Of a stretch of 64,000 nt of DNA, positions 34,236 through 46,085 are shown one piece after another. The DNA lies in NCBI RefSeq assembly GCF_963678635.1, contig NC_087067.1, positions 8,293,716 through 8,357,715 on the forward strand. Direction: 5' to 3'. Positions within the stretch are counted from its first letter, which is position 1; every line of letters begins with the position of its first letter. The notes beneath the pieces are model-generated. The model had not been told where the DNA came from and made no database searches. It saw nothing but the letters and a program-made list of their open reading frames with translations. The position numbers and the translations under genes were made by a program. This DNA is from Symsagittifera roscoffensis. Taxonomy: Eukaryota; Xenacoelomorpha; Acoela; Convolutidae.

Positions 34236-36679
34236 TTGACTTTGATTCTTGAAAGAATATGGGCGGAAGAATGTGTGCTTTTTGTGCAGAAAAAAATTAT
34301 TTCTGTTTCTTCGCGAAATTGCTGTTAAATTTAGAGCATAAGAACACATGTTAAGAACATAAGATATCTGAGAATAACATAACGCTAAGAAGAAGATTTT
34401 AAACGGTGATATCATACGTATCGAGTCTCGGAATCTGAGATTAGCTTTACTTGATTCTGAGAAAAGACATCCTCAGGTTTGCATCTGCAGAAAATTGATT
34501 TTAAGCATGTTTTGTGCTTAAAATTTAGGCAAATAAGTGATCATGAGTCTACACGCACTGACAAAAAAGGATTAAGATCAGTTTAAATCAACGTTAATAG
34601 AGATTATACAAAACTCGAGCACCTAAAAAGCCTAATTGCACATGTTCATTGATTTACAGCGAATTATAACGGTGTTTGCTCGTAGGAAATAAATCTTTTT
34701 GTCTGAAAAATTGATTAAAATTGTTTCAAATGGATTTTCGCAAAACTCCTAAGTACCATAAAAGTCTACAAAATTGATTCATATCAGTTTCTGAGGAGTT
34801 GAAATAAACCAACTTCTAGCGTTGTAAAATATTCAGGCTTATTTTATCAGTACTTCTGCTCAAAAATTTTGAGCAAAAATTTGTTTTCGAGAAAAGTCAC
34901 CGTCAGTGCAAATGTAATCTAGTCGCTTGAGAAGCGTTGTTTATCGCAAGCCATTAGTTTCGAGTGATCCTTTTTAAACATTGCAATCTAAGGATTCTGG
35001 CTCCAGTAAAAAGCTATATAAAGTCAAAAAGATGGAAAAATTTAAATTGACTTTTTTAGCCTGGAAATATGATCGATTTAAAATTGACCCAAATCCATCT
35101 TAATTTATATTAATTTATCTTATCAATTTATCTGGAAATGAAAAAATTAAAATTGCTTTACGTCCATTTCAATTTACAATTTTGAATCTACATACAATCA
35201 TTTAAAATTATCTCAATCCATTAACCCCCCCCCCCCCCCCAATATTTTAAATTTTTGTTTATTATTTTTGTTGTTTTACTTGTAATTATGGCTAAACGCG
35301 TTAAGTTTACATTGTAGGGTATGAAATACAAATTTGTTCACAGTTGCTAGTTTGTTCACTATGCCAAGTTACATATCAATTCGTTAAACTAGTTTTTCAA
35401 AACTTAAATTTGAAGGTGTTAAAGAGTGGAAAAGAGGCAATTTTTGCCAGTTCGTGTAAGACAAGAACAAACCGAAAGGCCATCAGACCAACTTTTTAAG
35501 CGCTTCAAAACATACTTCAAATCTATCAATAGAAGATTAAATCAAATCTACCCCATTAAAACAGTTGTTTGTGAAAATACATGTTCAATATTGATATCCG
35601 TATGTTGCATCAGCCGGATTTTTAAATTCATAATAAACTACGAAAACCAATAGCAATATCTTAGATTTCTGAAAAAGCGCAGAATTTTGGAAAAATAAAT
35701 CAAATAGTACAGCGATTCCAAGAAAGTGAGTAATAAATGAATCAAATTTTGTAAAGTTATGAGAAACTTTCGTTTTGAAGTCCCTAAATTTTCATTTCGG
35801 CTTGAAGTCTGGTCTGGTCGACTTGATGTCCGGCACCCAATTATAATAATCAGGTTCTGTTCACCGTCAAGCAAAATTTAAAAACAATCTTTCATTGAGT
35901 TTTTTCAGTTCGCCAAAATTTTTCGAGTCATCGTTCTTTTATCAATCAGACCCTACCTTTCTAAATCCAACTCGTTTCTGAATCATGATTTTTATCAGGT
36001 TCTTAAATTTTGATTGAAAATAATCAGTTGACTTCCAATTCGACAATAGCTCCAATCCCATTTAAATTAATTAAATTCTTCACATTGTCCACGGTTTGGT
36101 CACTTAGTGGATAAAATCCTCGAGCGAAATAGAGGGTTTAAATTAGAATGCAACAAATGGCTATTGTGACCAGCAGGGGAAATGAAATATTTACCCCACG
36201 CTACTCACAGTTTTTTTTATTGTTTGCCATTTGGACCACTAAGCAAGAGTTGCAAAAAATTAGGTTACAACAAATTGGTCATTATAAAGCAAAACCTATT
36301 TTTTATACAATTACTGAAAATTTTAACTGGCGTGACAAAAAATTTCAGCAAAAATGATACATCAGTCTTCATCAGCAAGAAAATTTCACCCATTGAATTA
36401 TTTAAAACACCTGAACAGAAAACTGAATGAACACTCCATGGTAAATTGATGCATGACACGCTTCTGCTCCAAAATAGGGCAAATTATAGAATTATCTTCT
36501 CTAGCGAAATAGCGCTGAAGAAAAGTTCACAGAGCTTGTTCAACCGCATAATGGAATGGTAGAAAAAAAAGACATTTCAATCAAGATGAAAACTGTAATT
36601 TAATCCATTCTCTTTGCGTTTAATTCAATTTTGGTTGTTAATCAAAATCAAAGCATTCAAAAAATTTCAAACTCTTTTT

Positions 36680-36772
36680 GTCTACCAAATCATCACTTTT
36701 TTTTAGCATTCGTCTACAAAATCATCACTTTTTAGCATTCGTCTACCAATTATTATTTTTTAGCATTCGTCT
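36680..36772. repeat. Three-copy minisatellite, about 32-bp unit
   Basis: TCTACCAAATCATCACTTTT and TTAGCATTCG alternate, giving three copies of TAGCATTCGTCT. Confidence 0.7.
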
Positions 36773-39700
36773 GTTAACAAATATCATTCTATCAAAAATG
36801 AACCCTAAATTTACTACAAAAATTGTAAATTGCAGAAGCATTGAGTTTCAATAGGGCGAACCTACGCCCCTCCCTAAAATTATTTACAGCACAACCTGTG
36901 AATTAGATGTGACAGGTCTATAGCCTTTGCGAGGCTACATGAGAATCCTATTGTCAACAAATGACCCCCTGGCTGAAAAACAATCAATAGGTAGTTATGT
37001 TAAAAGATATAAGTTGTTACCGCTGCATTTCCGCAATTTGCTGATGATTTTACCCTGCTGATTTTTTATGAGTCTGTGATAACCTAACTATTTCAACTTT
37101 TTGGCCATTTATGATTACCATTTACACACCGCTTTTTGTTCGTCGTTTTATGATGCACATGCAGGTATGCATAATTTGACCGAATTGCTATCAACAGCTT
37201 CGCAGTGTTTTTTTTGATTTTTAAAGAGTTTTTCTATTGATGACCATAAACTCCAAATAATTTCGAAGGAAAAAATTAAAACTTGAACTAACTGAAGACT
37301 TAGAGGCAAAACATCTAAATGAAAGAACATAGCCGACAGAGAGTTGAAAGGACTTAATGAATGCAAAATAAACATAAAAAAAGCACTGACATATTTTTCT
37401 GAACAATCTCAGAAAAAATCGAATTTCCCCAGAAACAAAATTATGGCCTTGAAGCTCTTGGAATTTCTAAACAATTTAAGATCGACACTTTTTTGATAAA
37501 CTTCGCTCAATTGAAGAAAACTGGATCCATAAGATTTTTTTTTTCGTTGGGAAATCTGATAATGAAATTAGAAGTCGATCACGTTTTTGTGACCTTTACA
37601 CCTTCGCTGCTCGATAAAGGAGTTTGCCTTCCTTTTAACAAAAGAAAATAACTGAAATTAAAAAGAAAAAAAATCAGACCGCATAAAAGTAAATTATTAA
37701 AGACTTTTCCTGAAAAACCGACAAAAAAAATCATCGCTATCTACATAAAAGTTTTAATAATCAAGAAAAGATCTAGATGGTGTCTAAACCTAAATTGAAA
37801 GTTTACTTTTTCTATCTTTTTAATTTTTTTTCAAAGGAGCCGAAAAAAATGACACATGCTTTGGAAAGTAAGAAAAACAGACACAATGAAATGTCAAACA
37901 AAAACAGAATCAGAGAAGGTTGCTATCGAATAACGAATTCTTTCGAAACTTAAATCAAATCACATAATCAAACAATCTCGTTCTCAGAAAATTCAGATTA
38001 ACTTGCCTCTATCGCATGCATGTCAATCATGTAGTTTTTTTAAGTTTCAACTTCTAATTGAAAAGTTTTCACTTGAAGCATAATTCAGAAGTGTTCACAA
38101 AAATGTCATTTTTATCAATAAAACTTTTCTTCAAATTCACGTAAACGCAAAATTGTTCAGTTGATGTGTAAGCAGCAGAAAACTATACTTTAAAACTACA
38201 TTGCAAAAAAAAAGATTAAACAGTTGACCATGATGGGGCTTGAAAACGATACCTCACTCAACCCTTTACGGTCATTTTTGAGTTAATTTAAGTATCGTGA
38301 AAAATTCGGGTTTTAACCCAGCTAAAATGGTCAAAACTTTCAAAATGTTCCCAAAAAATGTTTTGCAAAAAAGATGTATCATGAGTATATAATTTTTTTA
38401 ATACGTATTTCGCTCGAATAGTATCAAAAAGACCACCTGTCTAAACTAAAAATGAGACTTTGTCTCATTAATTTTTATCAGTTTCATCACTTGGACGAGT
38501 ATAGCTACAAAAAGGAACTCGGTAGCAGATTTTTTTATATCAAAGCCACGCAAAGTGGCTGATAAACCCCATAATTTTCTGAATTATTAAGAATAAGCAC
38601 GGAGTTGAAGCTGCGCTTCCTAAACACAAGCGAACAAACGCCAAGAAAAACCCATTGAAATTTTAATAAAAGACTTTTGTGGGAAGTGATGCTCAGTAAT
38701 TGGACATTCAAGTTTTCGAGTTGGCTTCCCGAAACAATTGTGCCGCTGACACTAATAGAAACCAAAGACAAACGGCAACAGGGAGTTTCAAATTTGACAA
38801 AGCAAATTTTGTAAGTATTAATTTAAAATGTAAAAAGCTAAAGGCAACCACACTAACTGTGCTTGAAAATGATTAACCATTGTTTGAAATTGAAACAGTC
38901 CTCATACCACCGAGTTTTTAACTTGAAACTATGAACTTCCCTCTTTGTACCATAATTCACTTGATAGTATAGAAGAAACTGAAACAAGTATAATAAATAA
39001 CAAACTGCGCCTCACTATTGTTGTTTAGATTTTTTTCCTCCTAACTTTTATGCTCTTATTATTTATTAAAATTGAGGTTTATTGACTTCGGTCTAAGCTT
39101 CTAGAGAACGAGTGCATTAAAATTGACTTAATTTTTGTCATTTTAAGCCCAAGTTTTTTATGAGCGAGCTTCTATTTCAAAAAGACAGCAAGAGTGAATA
39201 TTCATTTTAGGAACAAAAACAATCTTTATAAACTTTAAAAAACTGGTTTTGGTAACATACGTGACTCTATGTGACATGGAAGAAACATGAAGGCGTACAG
39301 AAATACTTTAAAAATTCTAATTATGATGTACCTGTGTACCACATCAGAACCATGTACCATACATAATCATGACAATGGTTTTAGTGCTAAATTATATATT
39401 ATTATATCTCTTTCAATCTGACTCCATCGACACTAAACAATATCAAAAGTTTTTCGCGTCAAGAAAAACAGCTTCGAAAATTTCGAGCACGTCAGGCTGT
39501 TAAGACTAACTTCGAGCAAGTACAGCGAGTGAGGAAGGTTTATTATATAAAAATGGCTATTGAAGCTATACAAAATTAGTTTAACCGAAGCAAAAAATAA
39601 AGTTATTAGAAACACTGTTAATCCATGTAACGTTTTTCTGAGACTTAAACTGAAAATTCAGCGAACTAATGCTTAAAATTGTTGAAATTTTCCTAGAAAA

Positions 39701-39869
39701 TTTGTTTGAACCATTTATTGACGAACTTTTGTATTTTGTTATCTTTTTTTGAAAAACAACTGATGTAAATCCAATGCTTATGTTCTTACAGCTTCTTCAA
39801 CCACACTGCCGTGCCTAAGAACCGGCCTAAAAATGAAAAAATATATAATTTTCGAAGTTTTTTTAAATA

Positions 39870-39925
39870 ACAGTGATCGGAACAATCTGTGCTCTTGCAC
39901 AACAATCTGGTATCCTTACTTTTAG
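39870..39925 (-). repeat. Family A hairpin fragment
   Basis: GATCGGAACAATCTGTGCTC and TTGCACAACAATCTGGTATCC, the family A left end in reverse, with a TGTGC/GCACA stem and a shortened loop. Confidence 0.5.
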
Positions 39926-40453
39926 TTGTTTCCGAATTTCCTCATATGCGCAGTCCCAAATACAGTGATAAACTTCGAGTCTGGTTTGAATACTTGGATC
40001 ATCAAGCTTGCATCAATTTAATTTGAACTTTATCTAGAAAGCTGATAAAAATTTGCTTACACTCCGGGTTAAAAGAAAACTGGTAAGCTCCAGCGCAATA
40101 TTTCTACGATTACGACAAATTCTTAATTTTTAAACCACTTTACTTCTGCAAAAAAAAATCGAAGATAAAAATGTTTTTATTTTGAGTTTAGAGCATCAAT
40201 ATCTTTCACTTATATACCAAACTAAATTTTGGACAAAAAAGATGGAATAATTGTGTTCAGTTTATTTTTTTGCCTTGAAACAAAGTTCTACTTCTGAGAT
40301 TTTTTTTCGTAGAGTTAGGGGTCAGTCAAACTTTCAGAGATGGTCTCAATTAGCTGACTAGAAACTGCATAAAAAATTTAACGAAACTATTGAGCTCATT
40401 CAGTAGCATAGGCTGGAAAAAGAGAACAGATCGCATACCAATATAAAATATAA

Positions 40454-40850
40454 CTAGCGTGTAACGATATTCCGATGCTTCGATCTTTTAAATACTATTA
40501 AAACACGACATATACTAGAAATCAGATCTGCATCCCTTTCCTTTGCGTGTACACTGACAGCACCCAATTACAGGATTGGTAATTTCAAATTTCGCAAATT
40601 TGTTTTTTTAATATATATCTTAATTCTTTGAAAAATTTAAAGTGAATTCAAAAACGTCACATCTCTGAAACTACAAACAACTGAGCAGTCGCATGTTGCA
40701 ACTCCTGAGAGTAATCATACAGCACCTAACCATTGCATTACACGATATAGCCTAAACTTGAAACATATCATTTGTTAACCATGGAAAAAATACGTTGAAA
40801 AAACTGAAAGGTGACCAGATAATGAAGCCCGCATTTTAATATATAATAGA
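40454..40850 (-). mobile_element. Short Helitron-like element with one to two satellite units
   Basis: On the minus strand it starts TCTATTATATATTAAAATGC after an A and ends CGTTACACGCTAG before a T. TC at one end, CTAG at the other and insertion between A and T are Helitron features. It holds a little more than one copy of the satellite unit (CACCCAATTACAGGATTGG, ACGTCACATCTCTGAAACTA). The large sibling at 56334-58507 has about eleven. Confidence 0.65.
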
Positions 40851-42391
40851 TATGAACATTTTATATTTTGCAAGCTAGAGAAACCATTTGAAAAAACATC
40901 AGTTGAAAAAATATATTGATATTTCGTTTTTCACAAACCTTTTTCAAATGCAAAACTGCACACTGACGCGGTACTTGAAAAACATTTCTGTCATTTTAGG
41001 TCTATAATTAGAGAAGCTAACATACACAGGCACAACAAAAAACAAAGAAGCTTTGAAATGATTTCAAATAATCGTGCAACTTTTCAGATCCAATACAATA
41101 CACAATTTGATTGATTATTTGAATTTATATTTTTGTTGAAGCAAATTCGTATCGCGTCATTCAAAAACCAAGATTTTTCGTCGCAACTTAAGATTCCATT
41201 CCGTCACAACCATTGACAAACAAGATCATGAAGGTCAGTGATTTTAAGCGACAAATTATTTGCTGTCGCGACTCGACGCGCTTAAATAGCTAGCAAAAAA
41301 CAGGATAACCAGTTCCCTTTTCTTATAAAACAAAAAGAAATCTAGAACAAAAAAATCGGTTTTTTGAGAGTTTTCCCCTCATTTTGGAGCTTAGGAAACT
41401 CTCTGATGTTTTATTAGTATAGACAATTGAAAAAGGTTTAAAAAACTGCAAGAATGAAAGGCAATTTTGGTCAAAAAAAATTCGTTAAAAATAGAATAAA
41501 ATTGGCTGTCATCAAATTTGAGTTTGGCTTCATCACTTTTTGCGAAATTTGGTCCGACTCTCGGGAAAAAGTCGATCAATTTTTTCGACTTCAAATATTT
41601 TTCCGATTTTTTTTGGAATCCGAACTACAGCTGAAAAGACTTTAATAAAATACTACAATTGACCCCCTAAAAGCTTTCTTTGACGCTTTAAAAATCGGGC
41701 GAAAAAAATTTTGTTGGCGACATAGTTCTTTTCTGTTACTTTGTGACGTGGTCTGACCAAAAAATTTATGAATCACAATTCTTCGCCAAGAGATAGTCAA
41801 AATTACTTTCAGTTATTTCTACGGGAAAAGCAATTAAGACAACTTTCCAGCTCTTAACGACATTTACTTCTTGATTTAGGTCGGGTCATTATTCATATTC
41901 ATCATTTTTGCCCGAAATCGAGAATGCTTTAAAATCAGAAGGAGAAACTGCTATGACGACCAAAGAACGGATATTAAATAAGATTATAAAAGAAATTAAA
42001 GGAATTTATAGTGCAGATAGTTCCCTCAAAACATACTAGGGCATTAAAAGACCAAATTCCGGATAAATTTCTTGCTAAGAACACGTATCTGCGCTTCTTA
42101 TTTGGCTGGCACCACGATTGTTTCCTGTTATCTTCAAACTCTATTGGTAACTTAAGTGCTTTTGCTGAAATCAGGAGACAAAAAATTATGAAAATAAAAC
42201 TCTACATCAAAAAATATTCGAATCAAATTTTGTTTTAAATCCGCTCAGTCAAATCCGACGAAGTGTGAGTCAAGTGTTTTCACTTTTTTCATTAATTCAA
42301 CTCGAATCGAAGTCTTGCTGTTCAATTGTGATCAACTTTACTTCCGGTACCATATGAACAAATTTCATAAACATCCGGTTTTTTCGTCATT

Positions 42392-42550
42392 TCATTCCCA
42401 TCGCGATTTTCTAGGCACCTGTCGGTAAGTCCCATCCGATTGATACTGTATTTTGTAATCAGCTGTGGATCTCACTTGCATGTTCCAGTAGACGAGGTAT
42501 CCAAAAACACAAGTAGCTGCCATTCCTCCACCCCACATCACAAATTTGTT
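42392..42550 (-). CDS. SMIM8: SMIM8 exon 2, membrane segment and stop
   Basis: 52 codons and a TGA at 42394-42392. Begins NKFVMWGGGMAATCVFGYLV, the membrane segment. Acceptor TTTTTTCCTAG. Intron of 226 bp. Confidence 0.88.
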   Translation of the reverse strand, partial: NKFVMWGGGMAATCVFGYLVYWNMQVRSTADYKIQYQSDGTYRQVPRKSRWE

Positions 42551-42878
42551 CTAGGAAAAAAACGAACTTTTGACCGCGACCAAGATAACTCTTATAAGTA
42601 TATTTAAGCGCTATGCTATACTTAGCGCTATGCGTGCCCATGTAATGCTTTTTGTGTGTATAAATTGCCAATAATAATGCATCAGTCTGGCTTGAGTTTG
42701 TAATAATGATTATTTTAATAATAAGTTATAACTTCATCCTTTGACGATTTATTCTCAAGCTGAAAATCAAACTCACCGGCTTTACGTACAGCTCGAAGTT
42801 GAAAACTCGGAAGAAATTTGTTGTCTTGATAGAGTTAATTCCATCGGGTTTTGGAGGGGGCCGCTCACCGCTCGACAT
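42392..42878 (-). CDS. SMIM8: SMIM8, small integral membrane protein 8
   Basis: Two exons, 42878-42777 and 42550-42392, joined in phase 0, give 86 residues against 97 in human SMIM8. The N-terminal part is Pro-rich, then IKTTNFFRVFNFELYVKPNK, which matches the family pattern TT-L/F-FR-x-x-N-x-ELF-x-KPNK. A single hydrophobic segment spans about residues 37-56. The C-terminus VPRKSRWE resembles the RRKTSKWD end of the human protein. No signal peptide. The function of SMIM8 is unknown. The homology call comes from remembered family features. Confidence 0.88.
42777..42878 (-). CDS. SMIM8: SMIM8 exon 1
   Basis: 34 codons from the ATG at 42878 to VKP, donor CCG|GTGAGT. The ATG lies five bases after an acceptor-like AACTTTTCAG. 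A further possible 5' exon end, ATG|GTAAGT near 42935, would put an out-of-frame ATG upstream if spliced to that acceptor. Confidence 0.88.
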
Positions 42879-43004
42879 CTTATCTGAAAAGTTTTCGCTC
42901 AGAATCAGATTGAAGCATCAACATCAAACTTACCATATTATTGTCTCTGAAAAAGGAACAACACATTAAAAAAAACTACTCAGGATGATACCAGATCAAA
43001 CAAA

Positions 43005-43060
43005 AATAGCCGGTTGCTGTGCAAGTAGCACAGAATTTTCCGGTGATATATTACAATAGG
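43005..43060 (+). repeat. Family A left-end fragment
   Basis: AATAGCCGGTTGCTGTGCAA and GTAGCACAGAATTTTCCGG. The hairpin CTGTGC-AAGTA-GCACAG (43017-43033) is perfect. It lies just upstream of SMIM8. Confidence 0.6.
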
Positions 43061-43794
43061 TGGTAGGTTCAATTTCAATAGCTGGATCGTTTTTTGTTAG
43101 ACTTCTCACATTATTTATAATTTATTTCAAAAGCCAAGTTTTTCGGCAAAAGAAGTGTAAAAATTGAGTCTTAGAATGACATTTCATTTGGCAGAGTAAT
43201 GTAATTACAAAAACTATCTAAATAGTAGAACAATTGATTGACATTGAAATGACTATATTATGCACAATAGTTCTGAAACTTAATTCAAGCACTATACTCA
43301 AAATTACCACCTATTGTAACATATTATCAATTTTCTTACCACACTTATCTAAAAAAATTCAAAACAATACATTTTTGAAAAACGGAAAAACACGAGAAAA
43401 AATTACATTTTTCAAGCTTTTTTTGCTCAATTTATTGTTAACTTTTTATGAAGGCTGACTGAATTAGGTGAAAATATTCCAGAATGAAAACTATCAACCA
43501 GTAAAATAACGTTGAATTTGAGCAACCTTTCTCGCACGCTATACTCGCTGTAACTTAGACTTAAGAAAAGCAAAATGTTTTCAAATCGGTTTTTCTAATC
43601 ACAGGGAAGTTGTTTTAACTTTTTAAATTATTCGACTCACGACTGAAAGGTTTTTTTAAGATATATCACTTAACCTATTCCGATAAACATGCATGGTATC
43701 TCAATTTGCATGGATTTTTTTTTTAAAAGATAGAAAAAAACTAATACCAACCAAAAGACGAACTCCTTCGCCACTTTCAGAACAATAATTTAGA

Positions 43795-44425
43795 GCCTTC
43801 AATTCCGGAAAACGTTTAAATTGATTCTTTTTAAATTGGATACAGCTTATTTTAAAAACTGCATGAATAATTGGCAGACTTTTGCGTGGACTATTAATAT
43901 CAATATAACTTAATATGAGAAAAAGTTAACACGCAAAAAATTGGCCCCTATCAGGGAAAAACCCTGAATATTTCGACTGCCCTTTAAAATCAATGAAATC
44001 GTTTTTGATCTTCCCCGTTCCGCTGTGAAAAAATACTAAGCGATATTTTAAGCGTCTAAGGTAAAATTGTATTTTTTTTTCAGTTTTTCCCACCACACCC
44101 ATCACGCTATGCTTTCAATACCGGAAAACGTTTAAATTGATTCTTTTTAAATTGGATCCAGCTTATTTTAAAAACTGCATGAATACTTAGCAGACTTTTG
44201 CGTGGACTATTAATATCAATATACCTTAATATGAGAAAAAGTTAACACGCAAAAAATAGGCCCCTATCAGGGAAAAATCCTGCACATTTCGACTGCCCTT
44301 TAAAATCAATGAAATCGTTTTTGATCTTCCCCCTTCTGCGGTGCAAAATACTAAGCGATATTTTAAGCGTCTAAGGTAAAATGGTAAACTTTTTCAGTTT
44401 TTCCCCCACACCCATCACGCTATGC
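43795..44425. repeat. Tandem duplication of a 316-bp unit
   Basis: Two direct copies offset by 316 bases, both starting TTCAAT-CCGGAAAACGTTT and ending CACACCCATCACGCTATGC. They differ at scattered bases. Each holds TATCAGGGAAAAA-CCTG and CGACTGCC, which resemble the hairpin end of family B. In copy 1 the stem TCAGGG/CCCTGA is intact; in copy 2 it is broken. Confidence 0.85.
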
Positions 44426-44429
44426 AAAA

Positions 44430-44770
44430 CACAAAACGATATATGTATCATCCAGTTACATATCATTAACACCAAATAGGTTGCCTCAATTCAGTTCGTA
44501 ACGATTCCTGATCCGGACATTTACGCGTTAACAGCACGTTATATATCGCGCGTAAATGGTCCTAATTAGCCAATGGTCAAGCCCCGATAACTGATTACAG
44601 GTTAAATATAGTTTTTTTTACAACTTGAGCTCAAGGTATTTATACCTTCCACATCGTATCGCTTGTTTAAGATGGCTGGTTCAAAAATCTGCAGAAAAAG
44701 CCATTCCGAGCACAAAAATTCAGTATAAGCACAAAAATTCGCAAATATAGCCACTCCGAGAACAAAAATT
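44430..44770 (+). repeat. Family B dispersed repeat, diverged copy
   Basis: Contains ACGCGTTAACAGCACGTTAT, ATATCGCGCGTAAATGGTCC and CCCCGATAACTGATTACAGG in family order. Both ends are eroded. Confidence 0.55.
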
Positions 44771-45146
44771 GTTCGTATTGTAACTGAGAATGTTCTGAAT
44801 GCTCTTTAGGGTATTTTTAGAAGAAAAATTTGATACAGCTATTTTTTTTTCAAATTTTTGTTCGTTACTCTGCTCCCCCTCCCAGTCAGCCAATATCAAG
44901 GAACTGAAATTTAAAAGTTGAGCCTTGAAGTGAAATATTGCTGACAAAGTAGGGAAATTGATGCTTATGTGAGAGGAGGTTGGGTTACAATAAAACACGT
45001 TTTAAACGTAAAAAAAACACGTTTTTTTTTTAAAAAAATTTTCTCAGCTACTTTCTTGAGCACGACATGAACAAAAGCTACTGTTAAACAATCAACTCAA
45101 CAATTAATTTGTTTATATCAAACATTAATTTTTCCTGCTTTTTGTA

Positions 45147-45302
45147 ATGCAGTTGGTTTCGCACGGACCCGTAGCTCAACGCAAGAACAAATGGGAAGTA
45201 CAAGTTGTAGAGAATTCCCAGGCTGCCCTAGAACTAAGGTCGCTGATTGGATTACCTCCATGTCCAGTGCTCGTTAGCTATCGGTTAGAAAAAATCAAAT
45301 GA
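45147..45302 (+). CDS. Candidate small gene or terminal exon, unrecognised
   Basis: Markedly more GC-rich than its surroundings. Open for 51 codons from an ATG at 45147, with peptide segments such as VAQRKNKWEVQVVENSQAAL and LIGLPPCPVLVSYR, which look like real protein. An acceptor-like TTTTTGTAATGCAG ends at 45152, so it may instead be a terminal exon starting at 45153. AATAAA follows at 45370-45375, 68 bases after the TGA. No partner exon was found. It could also be a fragment of a processed copy. Confidence 0.35.
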   Translation: MQLVSHGPVAQRKNKWEVQVVENSQAALELRSLIGLPPCPVLVSYRLEKIK

Positions 45303-45369
45303 AACAAAAGTCTCTGTGGTTTCTGGAAAGAGAATTATTGCTAGTAGGGCTTATAAGTAATTATTTTCA

Positions 45370-45375
45370 ATAAAA
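45370..45375 (+). terminator. AATAAA polyadenylation signal candidate
   Basis: A canonical hexamer 68 bases after the stop of the candidate exon at 45147-45302. In AT-rich DNA it may be chance. Confidence 0.3.
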
Positions 45376-46010
45376 TATGTTTTAGTGTTCAGCAATTTGC
45401 GCGTTTCTTCGGATATTTTGAGTTCGCATGAGATCGACCGCTCGAAGAGTGTACTCAACCGCACATAACTTAGATTAAGTCGAAAATCAACTTCAGATAT
45501 AAGCGTCCGCCTACAAGATTTATGAGGATAAGTCTGAAACAACTTACTTTTGAAATCTATCCGTTGCAATTAGAGTCAGTTAGTCGCTTAAAATATTACA
45601 CCAAAATGTAAGAAAAGAATCCAAAATTACACCAACGCAACAAAACGAGAACGAAATGCAGAAAATTCAGAAAGTATAGACCATAGTATTTAAACAAAAT
45701 CTAGTTATTTTGTGACCTTGAAAATTCAAACCGCTTATGGCGGCCTTGTAAAATAGTTATATTTACATTAATTTGCGACCTTAAGACAGCGGGTAATAAA
45801 TTAGCCAGAAAATCATGGTGAAGTTATCGATCTTAAGGACAGTTTATAAACCGGCGTATATATTTATCTGGACATTTGGAAGAAATCAAAATGAATTTCA
45901 TTGTCTCACTTGTTTGAAAAAGGTAAGAAAATTGTAACTCCAGCGGCCTACACACGATTGCTTTTGTCTGAATTCAAAGGCAAATAGGTAAATAGGATTA
46001 ACATCTTATA

Positions 46011-46016
46011 TTTAAT
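46011..46016 (-). terminator. ATTAAA polyadenylation signal candidate for ataxin-10
   Basis: The common variant hexamer on the minus strand, 70 bases past the stop codon. Confidence 0.3.
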
Positions 46017-46085
46017 TTCCGACAATTCAACAAATTTTTACCATAACCTGCGCAGAAAATAAATATTTTAAATATAGAGACGTGT

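Larger units (their letters stand above)
31048..42391. other. Gene-poor interval with repeats
   Basis: 11.3 kb with no gene I can support. It holds a family C copy split by family B (31991-32822), a reverse family A copy (33690-34235), a family A fragment (39870-39925), a 16-C run (35225-35240), a three-copy minisatellite (36680-36772) and a short Helitron-like element (40454-40850). Short open frames at 31769-31978, 33299-33547, 35426-35653 and 42011-42238 lack homology, splice logic or sustained composition. Confidence 0.5.
42879..46085. other. Interval between SMIM8 and ataxin-10
   Basis: It holds a family A fragment (43005-43060), a 316-bp tandem duplication (43795-44425), a family B copy (44430-44770) and one candidate small exon (45147-45302). 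The rest is AT-rich without visible structure. Confidence 0.5.
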
